Below are positions 16,101 through 23,542 of a stretch of 64,000 nucleotides of DNA, piece by piece. The position numbers and the translations under genes were made by a program. Within the stretch, counting starts at the first letter, position 1, and each line of letters starts with the position of its first letter. The notes beneath the pieces are model-generated. The model ran no database searches. It had not been told where the DNA came from and was given only the letters and a program-made list of their open reading frames with translations. The DNA comes from Dyella sp. SG609 (GTDB lineage: Bacteria; Pseudomonadota; Gammaproteobacteria; Xanthomonadales; Rhodanobacteraceae): the NCBI RefSeq assembly GCF_012275375.1, contig NZ_JAAZQJ010000006.1, forward strand, positions 1 to 64,000. Direction: 5' to 3'.

Positions 16101-17512
16101 GGATAGCCGTTCGTGTCGTACTGAATCGTCTGATACTTCTGCTTGCACCAGTCGGTGTTGCAGGCCGCAAACGTACCCGTCAGCTTGATGGCGCCATAGC
16201 CATCGTCTTTCATGGAGACGTTGCCCGACGCGCCCAGCGGAAACGTCATGGTGGCGAACGAGCTGCTGCCGCCTGTCACGCTTCCCGCATTGGCGCCACC
16301 GGCATGCGACGACGACACCGCGCGACCATTGGTGGCGCTGTAGCCCGTGGTGTCGTAGCGAACGCCCGCTTCATCAATGACGCCGGTCAGGGCGTAGGGT
16401 AAGTTGGCTCCGCCGGTGTAGGTCGGTTCGTTGTAGACGTATTGCTTGGTCTTGCTATCCGGATACTGGACGGAGGTCAGCGTTCCGTTGGTGTAACCGT
16501 ACGTCAGCACGCCGCCGTCCGGGAGTGTCACCGTATGCAGCAAGCCGGCGCCGTCGTAGGCGAACTGCAGGGTGCGACCGAACGGGTCGGTCACCGTCTG
16601 CAACTTGCCGCCGCTGTAGGTGAGCGTCGTCGTTTGGCCGGTGGCGTCGGCGATGTATTGCAACTGGCCCGAGGTCGAGTAGCGCTCGAACTGATTCGGG
16701 CCGGCCACGTAGACGGTGAAGCCCGTGCTGTCGGCCGTCAACGTGTCCGGGATATTGGGGTCGGCTGCCCAACCGCCATTGGCCGTAGGCATGAAACGCT
16801 CGCTGCGGCCGTCAGCCCGGAGTAGTTGGATATACGACGTGCCGCCGCCGCCCACGAGCGTGTTCTGGAACAGCAGGGAGCGGTCAAAGGAGTGGCGCCA
16901 TTGTGGCCCCATGCTCGCCGGTCGCACGCTGGCCTGGCTGTTGTAGAAGCGCCGAAAGGTCAGCCAGGGCAGGGCATCGAAATCGGATTCTTGGTCGTAC
17001 TTATTACCCGTCGCCAGATTGATCGGGTCCAAGACCAAGGGGGTGCCAGGGCAGGTGACGATGCCGTCGCCGCCTTGCACGCCGTCGCCGCCGTTGCAGT
17101 TGCCCGCATCACCGGTGTTCTTTTCGGGATTGTTGTCGTAGGCCGACAACTGAATCTCGATGACATGGCTTGGGCAGACGAAGCTGCTCGGGTCGGTCGA
17201 TACGTAGTAGACCTTCGCGACGTTGCCCTGGGCCTGCTGTGTCGCGTTCTCATAGGCTGAGGCGACTTGGCAATTCGTGCCGGCGGGGTAGCGGGCAGCG
17301 AGGAACTGTTTCGTCCCATCGAGCGCTAGGCTGATTTCCCCCCACGAATACTGTACGGGGTTGTTGTTCGTATCGAAGTCTTTTATGTAGAACGGGATGG
17401 CGTAGTAGGTCGTGGCGCTAGTCGCGCCCACCCATCCCAAACACAGGGCTAGCGCCCACGCTGAAAACCACACGCGGCGCGTGCGGCTATGACACCTTTG
17501 TCTAGCGGCCAT
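13112..17512 (-). CDS. Rhs/YD-repeat protein with Sec signal and Cys-rich tail
   Basis: A 1466-residue Rhs family protein. Residues 1-34 are a signal peptide (Arg-rich start, hydrophobic SAWALALCLGWVG, cut near ATSA). A DUF6531-like entry domain follows near 165-235 (LVLDPINLATGNKY, LTFRRFYNS). About a thousand residues of YD repeats (for example LTYSGGKLQTVTDPFGRTLQ) should form the cocoon-like shell. The core ends with RYLQSDPTGLDAGPSTYGYA...DQLGL at about 1330-1362. The remaining 104 residues carry nine Cys (CKTAELEQCQEMCAQNG, SCSCKEP, KCDCTDPIEC) and match no toxin family I know. ATG 17512 has AGGGAACAAGG upstream. Two tandem small paralogues follow directly. The signal peptide points to export to the periplasm or surface rather than type VI delivery; contact-dependent antagonism is a hypothesis. 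Confidence 0.9.
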   Translation of the reverse strand: MAARQRCHSRTRRVWFSAWALALCLGWVGATSATTYYAIPFYIKDFDTNNNPVQYSWGEISLALDGTKQFLAARYPAGTNCQVASAYENATQQAQGNVAKVYYVSTDPSSFVCPSHVIEIQLSAYDNNPEKNTGDAGNCNGGDGVQGGDGIVTCPGTPLVLDPINLATGNKYDQESDFDALPWLTFRRFYNSQASVRPASMGPQWRHSFDRSLLFQNTLVGGGGTSYIQLLRADGRSERFMPTANGGWAADPNIPDTLTADSTGFTVYVAGPNQFERYSTSGQLQYIADATGQTTTLTYSGGKLQTVTDPFGRTLQFAYDGAGLLHTVTLPDGGVLTYGYTNGTLTSVQYPDSKTKQYVYNEPTYTGGANLPYALTGVIDEAGVRYDTTGYSATNGRAVSSSHAGGANAGSVTGGSSSFATMTFPLGASGNVSMKDDGYGAIKLTGTFAACNTDWCKQKYQTIQYDTNGYPSQYTDFTFNVTKLTYNTAGLETQRIEGYNLASLGQQRTINTTWDTTLRNPLTRITLDSNNNPITQSAWVYNSTGQVTARCEVDPAVSGASSYTCGSNAQAPGGVRQWTYTYCTSVDGTQCPVVGLKLTEDGPRTDVSDITHYSYYLTTDTSGCATPGGACHRAGDLYQVADALGHVTTNTAYDQAGRPTRLIDANGVITDLTYTPRGWLKTRTVAGATTTYTYKPYGAVESITDADGVTITYGYDNAHRLTDITDAQGNHIHYTLDAAGNRTDEATYAVGSSTPSRHLSRTFNNLGQLTKIIDGLNHTIFDASASGGYDANGNLVTSVDALGVTQTRSYDGLNRYSGLQSSATVNGSTVVSSTSYTYDVLDNLTQTLTPDYKYTTSAYDGLSNRKTLTSPDTGTTSSTFDVAGNVLTRTDAKNVVATSSYDALNRVTATTYVDTSLNVAYHYDEADSVTGCVGSYPVGRLTRMVEASVTTVYCYDARGNVTQKSQTQGSVTDVTGYSYTSADRLASVVTPSGTSVQYQHDTVGRISAITALPPGTTGAGTGNIATSITYLPFGPVASYTLGNGQTVTRTYDLNYQVTDATSPALNLHFARDAMGRITALGNVPGANPATETYGYDWLSRLTGVNNAAGTSVESYTYDAIGNRTGKTGSGLATGTYSYYQYPHNWLSYIGSAARTYDNNGNTTASSVGGESFGFGYNGRNRMTIAQRNGSTVGTYTYNALGERVAKVATLPASLSQRFAYDESSQLIGEYGGTTRDYIWLEDLPLAVIDTQGTVSTTNYVHADGLNTPRAVADSTGATVWQWAYQSNPFGEAQPSSTSGYTLNVRFAGQYYDAESRIAYNINRHYEAATGRYLQSDPTGLDAGPSTYGYANLSPLTFTDQLGLLPTPLPKQRQRTVPCKTAELEQCQEMCAQNGTTVQSCRMNELFKVTRIVDDKSLYGWVPSKLSCSCKEPPRRPWIVPEPEPTRSPAAVSPKCDCTDPIECATH

Positions 17513-17693
17513 CCTTGTTCCCTCGCCGTTGTTGTCTCGATCCTAAGTTCGCGCTGCGGTCCATCAGCGGCGCGGCGTCATCCGTAAAGCCGTGTGCATG
17601 CTTCCGGTCGGGCAAGCCGCGGACCAGCACAGCAGCATCTCAGGAGATCATGTCAAGGAAATGTGAAGACTTGGCAGGGGCGCTTTGGCCTGG

Positions 17694-17709
17694 ATTTAGA
17701 CGTCTAAAT
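17694..17709. promoter_or_regulatory. Perfect 16-bp palindrome upstream of the Rhs gene
   Basis: ATTTAGACGTCTAAAT, fully symmetric with no spacer, about 180 bp before the Rhs start and inside the gap between it and the coiled-coil gene (17733). It is A/T-rich compared with its surroundings. Possible operator for a dimeric regulator; none of the regulators in the window has a matching site at its own promoter. Confidence 0.45.
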
Positions 17710-17732
17710 GAGACGACCAATGTGGAAGAAGG

Positions 17733-18210
17733 TTAGGGCGCGCATACCAGCTTTAAACGCATGGCTGAAAGGTCTGAGCGTTCTCTGGTCAGTCGTTCCT
17801 TCAATACATAGGCGCTTGACGACTCGTTATCTTTACTCGGTTGACCGTCCGTCCAGTTATAAATAACAAAGCCCGGTAGACGACGCTCATCCTGAGTTAC
17901 GGCTTCTTCAAGTCGTCGTATTTCTTGGATCACTGCCGTGTTCTGGACGCGTCGCATATCTTCCAGCTGCGCGCGGCACGTAACTAGATCGCTGGCGGCT
18001 TGGCTCGATGCTTTGGAGTCCCCGGCTTCTTTGCGAAGCTCATCATTCTTATTTTCGAGATCGTGGACACGGCCGCTCAGATAGGTAATTTCGTCCGTAT
18101 CGCCTTTATGCCTTTCCGTGAAATTAGGTACTTGATCCCAAGGCTGTTGCGCCGGCACCTACGATCGTCCACACCACGCCAAAGCCGACCTTCTCCCATA
18201 TGCCGCTCAT
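17733..18210 (-). pseudogene. Membrane-anchored coiled-coil protein split by a frameshift
   Basis: ATG 18210 has a good AGGGAA site and opens a 28-codon frame with a membrane helix (VGFGVVWTIVGAGATALG) that stops at TAA 18126-18124. A second frame, open from GTG 18158, continues with VPNFTERHKGDTDEITYLSG and a coiled coil (VHDLENKNDELRKE), then LEDMRRVQ and a C-terminal domain ending at 17733. Together they make the expected layout: short cytosolic start, one membrane helix, coiled coil and soluble end. The frames overlap by 11 codons, so a single-base indel near 18130-18158 is the simplest cause. Programmed frameshifting or coupled translation of two products is possible but has less support. 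No homologue recognised. Confidence 0.6.
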
Positions 18211-18408
18211 AGATTCCCTGTGTGAGTTCCATTTTCCTGTGCTGAAAGCATATCGAATAGGCTGACCGGCATCGATACCAAGTGTGTGGCGAAGCCGCCT
18301 ACGCGTCTTCCGGACCTTCGAGTAGGATTCACAGGCGTTTCACGCTGGGCTCGGTGTGATCCCGGCTTTCGAGCGGTACACCACAAGGATTGGGCAAGGG
18401 GAAGAACG

Positions 18409-20004
18409 ATGCGGGTTGGGCCAAGGGCGGACGCCCTGATTCGACACTTTGCACTCGGCGCGTTGTATTGCGCTGCGCTGTTTCTCATTAGCAAAGTGAC
18501 TTTTACCCACTGGATCATCGTTACCGGTTTTCATCTGAGTGCGCTGCTTCTGGCGCGGTATCGCTACTGGCCGGCGCTGGCACTCGGCGGTTTGGCGCGC
18601 ATGGTCTACGTGAGTATCGACTGCTATCCGCAATATGGCGCTGTATGGGCAACGATAAACTTGGTGCCGGCGATTGCGTATTACATGCCCGTCGTTTGGG
18701 CCTTCCGTCAGCGCGGGCTGCTTTTTCCAAAGCAGGGGACGTTTCAGGTCGTTGGCCTTGTCCTGTGCTCCTTCGTGGTGGCGACGATGGCCACGGGCAT
18801 CACGCTTGGCCAGTTGCTCTTTACTCCGCTGCCACCAAACTATGTCCTTGACTACAGCCAGGTGGTGCCGCGGCTGGTGCTGGGTAATCTGCTAGGCGTG
18901 CTGACGATTGCACCTACGGCGATGGTCCTCGCCCAGCTAGCGAGTGAGGCCCGCGGCCAATGGCATGCCTGGCTTCACGAGGTGGCGGATAGTCGGCTCC
19001 TGTTCGAGACCGTGTTCGTGGCTATTCCCGTGATGCTGCTCGTCGGGTGGGCGGGTCTCCAGGATGCACAAAGTCGTCCGGTCGCTCAGATGGCGATGTT
19101 CCTGCCGGTCGTGTTTTTGGCGCTCCGCCATGGTTGGAGGGGCGCGGCATTGGCCGGGACGCTCGCCAGCGTGGGGATCATGTTGTTGATGCCGACGCAG
19201 GATGATCCGAACACGCTTCAAGCGGAGGTTCTGGTGGCACTGGCTATCGCCACCATGCTGCTCGTCGGCGAGCATGTGGCGGGACTTCATCGGCGGGCCG
19301 AGCAGGAGCGCGTGGACTCACGCACGGCGATGGCGCTCGCGCAGCGGAACGTGGAGCTGGGTGAATCGCAGCTGCGCAGTGCGGCGGTCTCGCTTGAGCG
19401 TACGCGCGAAGCGTTTGATGTGATGTTGAGCCACCTTTTTTCCCGAGTGAGTTTCTACCTGCCGGCGGCGGAGGATCGTCGTTATCGTCGGCTTGCCGAG
19501 GCGGCGAAAGGCGAACTCCACCTCCTGAGCGACGCCATGCATCCGCTGATGTACCGCGATAGAGGACTGCCGGGGATGGTAGCGCAGGGTGTCTTAGCGA
19601 GACACCTTGAGGCGGCCGGGATCGCCTTCTGGTGTGATGTCCGGGGACCGGCCAGCGTGTTTCCCCCAGCGATGCACCTCGCTGCTTATCGCCTCATCTG
19701 CGATGCCGTCACGGACGCCTGCATGGAACAGAACGTCAGCGAAGTGTTGGTCAAGGTCCGCTGCGGGACGCATCGCCCACTACGCATGACGTTGCTGGTG
19801 CAAACGGTCGGTGACGTGGAGCGCCTGGCGCACATTGGTTGGGAGAAGCTGCTGCCGTCCCTGCGGCTGCTGTCCAGCGGCCTGGGCCGCCGTGCTATCG
19901 AGGACCGCGCAGCGACCTATCAAGGTTCAACGCGTGAGCGCCCATTGCCTCACGGTCGGCGGCTCATGATCTCGCTACAGCATCCCGGCCAACCCCACGC
20001 CTAG
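18409..20004 (+). CDS. MASE1-domain sensor with degenerate histidine-kinase end
   Basis: A 531-residue inner-membrane protein. ATG 18409 (AAGGGGAAG upstream) is preferred over 18286, which would add 41 unrelated residues. Residues about 10-290 form the eight or so membrane helices of the MASE1 sensory domain (LARYRYWPALALGG, PRLVLGNLLGVLTIAPTAMV). A coiled linker (LAQRNVELGESQLRSAAVSL) leads to a C-terminal domain that looks like a HisKA_3/HATPase of the NarX/LytS kind (LLSDAMHPLMYRDRGLPGMV, then AAYRLICDAVTDACMEQNVS). The N-box lacks the Asn of E-x-x-x-N, and no G1/G2 glycine boxes are visible apart from a late GLGRRAIEDRA. It may be a pseudokinase or a weak kinase. Ligand unknown. Confidence 0.75.
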   Translation: MRVGPRADALIRHFALGALYCAALFLISKVTFTHWIIVTGFHLSALLLARYRYWPALALGGLARMVYVSIDCYPQYGAVWATINLVPAIAYYMPVVWAFRQRGLLFPKQGTFQVVGLVLCSFVVATMATGITLGQLLFTPLPPNYVLDYSQVVPRLVLGNLLGVLTIAPTAMVLAQLASEARGQWHAWLHEVADSRLLFETVFVAIPVMLLVGWAGLQDAQSRPVAQMAMFLPVVFLALRHGWRGAALAGTLASVGIMLLMPTQDDPNTLQAEVLVALAIATMLLVGEHVAGLHRRAEQERVDSRTAMALAQRNVELGESQLRSAAVSLERTREAFDVMLSHLFSRVSFYLPAAEDRRYRRLAEAAKGELHLLSDAMHPLMYRDRGLPGMVAQGVLARHLEAAGIAFWCDVRGPASVFPPAMHLAAYRLICDAVTDACMEQNVSEVLVKVRCGTHRPLRMTLLVQTVGDVERLAHIGWEKLLPSLRLLSSGLGRRAIEDRAATYQGSTRERPLPHGRRLMISLQHPGQPHA

Positions 20005-20023
20005 GTGGAGTTAGCCCGTCCTT

Positions 20024-20476
20024 TTACTGCACCTTGATATTGCAGGTGACCGGGTCGCCACAGGCATCGGCGGCGCGCAACTGCATGGCGCCGTTGGACA
20101 GTGGCGTCGCCGTGATGGCCGTGGTGCCATCGTTGTAGACCGGCTTGGGTGCGGCAGCTGGTTGCGTTGCTGCCGGAAGGGCGGTCGGTTGGGATGGCGT
20201 GTCGACGAGATTCGCGTACCGGCCAATGGGAAGTGTAAGGAAGATGCCTCCAGCGCTACCGACGCTGCCGAGTACGTTTCCGTTGGCGTCATTGACCTGG
20301 ATGTACCGAACCCCGCCAAAGTCGAAGACGTAGACATGGAAGTTGGGGTTCGTGCTCACGTCGGGTGCATTGGGCCAAGCCTGGCCAAGCCCGTTGCTGG
20401 GTGACGCGGCCATGGCCGTGCCGGAAAGGCCGGCGACGAGGCCGACGCCGAGGATTGCACGTGAGAGCAGGTGCAT
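20024..20476 (-). CDS. Secreted or periplasmic hypothetical protein
   Basis: A 150-residue protein from ATG 20476 (AAAGGG upstream). Residues 1-24 are a clear Sec signal (LLSRAILGVGLVAGLSGTAMA, then ASPS). The mature part has an early Y-V-F-D-F-G-G-V strand, a Pro/Ala-rich linker (TQPAAAPKP) and a pair of Cys near the end (ADACGDPVTCNIKVQ) that could form a disulfide. No family recognised. It is convergent with the MASE1 gene with 19 bp between stops. The longer upstream ORF is not used because the signal peptide would be internal. Confidence 0.75.
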   Translation of the reverse strand: MHLLSRAILGVGLVAGLSGTAMAASPSNGLGQAWPNAPDVSTNPNFHVYVFDFGGVRYIQVNDANGNVLGSVGSAGGIFLTLPIGRYANLVDTPSQPTALPAATQPAAAPKPVYNDGTTAITATPLSNGAMQLRAADACGDPVTCNIKVQ

Positions 20477-20964
20477 ATAACGCGACCCTTTATTGGGTGG
20501 ATGAAATCGACCGATCAACGGATACCGAAATCTAGCACTGAGGTGTGAAAGTGGCATGAGCAGGCCTCGCCGGTCGCTCGGGGCGTTCTCCGGCGGTTGA
20601 AATGGGATCCGAGCAGGGGCTCGGCGTGCGGCGCCCAGACGGGCGCTTGTCGCGGCCACGGCCCTGGTCAGTGCATGAGCAAAGAGGGTTTGCCCTCAGC
20701 GCGCGCGGTCGTCCCCCCTCCTCGCCAGGGCACTTCTCTCCGCACTTTTGATGCAATAGATGCAAGGGCGTCGAGCCGCGCCCTGCTTGGTCCGAGGAAG
20801 GATTTCTGTGGAGTGGCAAGTGATGCGGATTGATGCGCGCCAGAAGTGAGTCCCTGGGGCTGGACCGAGCGCCGCCAAATCCGCTCAAATGCCAGGCAGA
20901 TCATCTGGCGCTCGCCGCAGGTCGTGCTCATCTGCGAGGGAGAGTAAGCCCAAAGCACCATGCC
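20477..20964. other. Intergenic, nothing supported
   Basis: Short overlapping ORFs occur on both strands here, but none combines a ribosome binding site, a paralogue or protein-like composition. No hairpin with a T-run and no repeat shared with the rest of the window was noticed. Confidence 0.4.
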
Positions 20965-21210
20965 TTAGTTCATAAGACTCTGCAGGAACGAAACCACTTC
21001 CTCTTCAGGAAAGAAGGTCAGCACGTCATCGAGGTGAAGTCGGTGCTTTCGCTGCAGATCGCGGAACTCGGTTTTGGCCAGTGCGAGCCGTTGCGCCGGC
21101 GTCAGCATGGCCAATTCCTCAGAGTTCAATGGCTCGGCCGGCTTTCTGTCTAAGGCGGCCAGCTCTTGTTGGAATTGCTGCCAGATATCGTCGGATACGT
21201 GCTTGCGCAT
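20965..21210 (-). CDS. Small helical hypothetical protein
   Basis: An 81-residue, charged, all-helical ORF (DDIWQQFQQELAALDRKP, LTPAQRLALAKTEFRDLQRK, ending DVLTFFPEEEVVSFLQSLMN). The amphipathic spacing and absence of low-complexity stretches favour a real cytosolic protein. ATG 21210 lacks a strong ribosome binding site. No paralogue in the window and no family assigned. Confidence 0.5.
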   Translation of the reverse strand: MRKHVSDDIWQQFQQELAALDRKPAEPLNSEELAMLTPAQRLALAKTEFRDLQRKHRLHLDDVLTFFPEEEVVSFLQSLMN

Positions 21211-21610
21211 GCTGTGTCGGGTACCGGTGACGGCGGGAAGGTCGGCGCCGTGCTGCCGGTTCCGGCGAAGGGGGGCGTGTCTGGGGATCTAGGGAGCACG
21301 CCAGTGAGCCACCTTAAAGGAAAGGCCATCGGCAAGTGTAACGGTTGCCCGATAAGCCCCCTGGCGACCTATTTAAGTGTCGGCGGGCATGGCATGACAC
21401 ACGACCTCTTCCGGAGCCATGGCAGAAGGTCAGAACTCGGCGTGGTGACCATTTTTCCTGGCTAGTCCAGATGTTCAGTAAAGTCCGCTTTCGACCCGAA
21501 GCAGACATGCCGGACTAAGTCGCTAGGTACGCCGTGTCTCGCGAAGTTGAGCTAGTCGATGGATAGACAGGGCGGCTGATGGCCGCTCCCTGACCAAGGA
21601 GCAGGGGCTT

Positions 21611-21910
21611 ATGGCAAGGACACTCTACTGCTGGAGATGCAAGCGGAACGCGCCAATGCTCGATGAGCAAGAATGGGCCGAGATTGCGTCCCTACTCTCT
21701 GCGATGGTGTCCAGGATCCAGGAGTTTCGGCGAGTAGAAGGCGCCTCGGTGGCCCAGGCGCTCGATCAGCGGTTCGGTGCTGACGCTCTGTCGCGCTATC
21801 AAGAATTAACTGGTGAAGAAGAGTCAGATCCCGAAGCGTTGCTGCATCACCGGGCCAGCTTGTTCGGCCCGCCATGCGAGGCTTGCGGGAAACCACTGCG
21901 CACGCCTAGA
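21611..21910 (+). pseudogene. Zinc-binding hypothetical protein, 3' end replaced by IS3
   Basis: ATG 21611 (AGGAG upstream) opens about 100 residues with two zinc knuckles: CWRC near residue 7 (ARTLYCWRCKRNAPMLDEQE) and CEAC near 95 (LFGPPCEACGKPLRTPRA), with a helical middle. Similar proteins usually continue with a second C-x-x-C pair after RTPRA. Here the frame crosses into the IS3 OrfB remnant, giving a chimeric 179-residue ORF. The gene was probably intact before the insertion; whether the fused product is made is unknown. Confidence 0.65.
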
Positions 21911-22291
21911 GCAGAGCTTGTGCGCTACATGGTGGGCAACGAACTTAGCGAGCGTCGAGCACTGGTCATCGTCGGCATGAGCGCAAGCGTCTATCACTAT
22001 AAAGGTCGTCCCGATCGCAATGTGGTGCTCCGCGATCGCATCGTCGGCCTGGCGCAGCGCCATGAGCGCTGCGTGCAACTGAGGTTGATCGAGCCAGGAA
22101 AACTCAATCAGAACGCCTACATCGAATCGTTCAACGGACGCACTGCGTGATGAGTGCCTCAACGAACACTGGCTTCCGAACTTGCGGCACGCACTGAGAT
22201 CGAAACCTGGCGTCGGGACTACAACGAAGAGCGGCCAAAGAAGGCCTTGGGCGGGCTCACGCCCGCTGACTATGCGAAGCAGCTAAAGTGA
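21911..22291 (+). mobile_element. IS3-family OrfB remnant 3 (internal deletion)
   Basis: It reads LVRYMVGNELSERRALVIVG and then RPDRNVVLRDRIVGLAQRHE from the OrfB N-terminus. It jumps directly to KLNQNAYIESFNGR near the C-terminal active site and, after a frameshift at about 22150, ends with ETWRRDYNEERPKKALGGLT...YAKQLK at TGA 22289-22291. The catalytic middle is missing. Same element type as the OrfA end at 12045-12215. The right IS end is likely between 22292 and about 22370. Confidence 0.85.
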
Positions 22292-22384
22292 CCATGGATC
22301 CTAATTCGTCCCGCTACTGAAGGCGGGAGTGTCGCCCCGACGACGAAACCGGGGGCGCACCAACCTATTCCACCGGTCTGGAAC

Positions 22385-22519
22385 TCAGCATTGGCCACCA
22401 AGTAAATAATACATTGCGGTTTCGCTCAGGGTGACCTCGTGGTCAACCATGCCGTCCACGAGAATGATGCTGGTGATGTCACCGCCGCGCGAAGCATTGC
22501 CGACCTTCGGCTCTGGCAC
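22385..22519 (-). CDS. Tiny ORF overlapping the family A copy 2 stop
   Basis: GTG 22519 shares a base with the TAG of the preceding family A gene (TAGTG) and opens 44 codons reading PEPKVGNASRGGDITSIILV, then DGMVDHEVTLSETAMYYLLG, ending at TGA 22387-22385. The composition is protein-like (alternating strand pattern) and the stop/start overlap suggests coupling. No second copy was found after family A copy 1, so support is limited. Confidence 0.4.
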   Translation of the reverse strand: MPEPKVGNASRGGDITSIILVDGMVDHEVTLSETAMYYLLGGQC

Positions 22520-22755
22520 TAGTGAAGGATCGGCGTCTCGTGGCGGCGATGGTAATCGTCGATGCTTGTCAGAATTCGTTGTCGAATGGCACTCTCGCAG
22601 TCGACTGTCCCAAGGCTACAGGGGAAATGGTTTGCGACAAACGTCACTTCCCCGTCATCGTCTTCAAGACTCGCCGACCAGCTCACGGTGTCCCTTTCAC
22701 GGCGGTAGATGGCGATGTAGATCAATCCTCGGTAAGAGCCTTGAATGCCTGTCAT
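22519..22755 (-). CDS. Orphan small protein, family A copy 2
   Basis: A 78-residue protein starting MTGIQGSYRGLIYIAIYRRE; ATG 22755 has GGAGGT seven bases upstream, the best ribosome binding site of the family and the anchor for choosing starts in the others. The core VSWSASLEDDDGEVTF, the Cys before SLG and the end DDYHRRHETP match copy 1 at 3411-3650. A broken third copy (first ten codons only) lies at 29269-29301. Cytosolic, no known fold; the strand-turn-strand core resembles family C (RWSATYRRDG). The upstream 120 bp are shared with copy 1. Confidence 0.75.
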   Translation of the reverse strand: MTGIQGSYRGLIYIAIYRRERDTVSWSASLEDDDGEVTFVANHFPCSLGTVDCESAIRQRILTSIDDYHRRHETPILH

Positions 22756-22772
22756 GATCGATACCTCCAGTG

Positions 22773-22888
22773 ACTGAAGCAAAGACGAGTCAGGCATCCC
22801 AGTTATTGATCATGCGCGTGACAGGTGGCCCGTAGGCGTCAAGCCCTTTCTTGGTGTAGTCCTATCGACATGTGTCGCGTGTTAAGTC
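22773..22888 (-). promoter_or_regulatory. Conserved upstream region of family A genes (copy 2)
   Basis: Counterpart of 3671-3785; identical 20-nt block CATGCGCGTGACAGGTGGCC on the + strand, plus ACGAGTCAGG and GTTAAGTCC. A shorter relative (GCGCATGACAGGT) occurs before the family B gene near 23196-23208, so this may be a common regulator site. Confidence 0.55.
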
Positions 22889-22898
22889 CGCAGGCCAC

Positions 22899-23129
22899 TC
22901 AGCTTTTGCAGGTGCCAGATACCCGCTCTAGAGCACTAAGCTGATCAATCGGGTGTTGATCGTTTGCGGCGGATGATTCGCCTTCGTTTATACCTGGCGA
23001 TGCCAGTATGTCCGATAGGCGAAGAAGTGCTTGCTTCGCTGCAAAGTTAATCGGCTGCCCGGCCGCCGCCGCCTCCAGGACCGGTGCGGCCACCTTTTCA
23101 CACCAATCAATCAGTGGATTGCCGTTCAT
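22899..23129 (-). CDS. Orphan small protein, family B copy 2
   Basis: A 76-residue acidic helical protein starting MNGNPLIDWCEKVAAPVLEA; ATG 23129 with GGAGG seven bases upstream. The block QALLRLSDILASPG is shared with the degraded copy at 4092-4304. No membrane segment or catalytic motif. It lies 100 bp upstream of family A copy 2 on the same strand; the same B-then-A order occurs at 3.4-4.3 kb. A promoter is visible at 23183-23214. Function unknown. Confidence 0.7.
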   Translation of the reverse strand: MNGNPLIDWCEKVAAPVLEAAAAGQPINFAAKQALLRLSDILASPGINEGESSAANDQHPIDQLSALERVSGTCKS

Positions 23130-23182
23130 AGAGGCCTCCATCCGCCGTGGGGACGAACCAGCTAACGATCTGGACACCTGGC

Positions 23183-23214
23183 ATTATAAAGATGGCGCAT
23201 GACAGGTCGGTCAA
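23183..23214 (-). promoter_or_regulatory. Sigma70-like promoter of the family B gene
   Basis: On the reverse strand TTGACC (23214-23209), 18 bp, then TTTATA overlapping TATAAT (23188-23183), about 55 bp before the gene at 23129. The GACAGGT-type motif shared with family A upstream regions falls inside the spacer, so a regulator bound there would block RNA polymerase. Confidence 0.55.
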
Positions 23215-23335
23215 GTGCAGATATCAGCCGGAAGAACTATGACGATTCATCTGGATGGCATCGAGTAGAAATGACTTAGCATGGCGACGTCTTTCCCTTA
23301 AAGCACCTTCGACTGAACTAAGCCTTCCTTTGTTC

Positions 23336-23542
23336 TCATTCGCGATTCGATTTCACGAAGCGCACGGAATCTAAAGGTGGCCGGCGCCATAGTGATTGAT
23401 ACATGCGAATCGCCCGACGCATCCATCCCGTGTGCTCTTGATGCATCAGAGCTAACTCTTCGATGGATGGCGCGTGGCGGTATGCGCCCCGCCGGAAAGG
23501 GCGGAAGAAGTAGATGAATCTCGCAAACGTGCCAAGAATCAT
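23336..23542 (-). CDS. Small hypothetical protein, second gene of a coupled pair
   Basis: A 68-residue basic protein (ILGTFARFIYFFRPFRRGAY, then SIEELALMHQEHTGWMRRAI). Its N-terminus is an aromatic, possibly membrane-associating segment. ATG 23542 overlaps the stop of the preceding gene (ATGA), which favours real, coupled translation. No family recognised. Confidence 0.5.
   Translation of the reverse strand: MILGTFARFIYFFRPFRRGAYRHAPSIEELALMHQEHTGWMRRAIRMYQSLWRRPPLDSVRFVKSNRE

Noticed and set aside
13500-16900. Short periodic repeats that might suggest a CRISPR or minisatellite
   Set aside because: They are the degenerate codons of YD repeats within one open frame; spacing and sequence vary.
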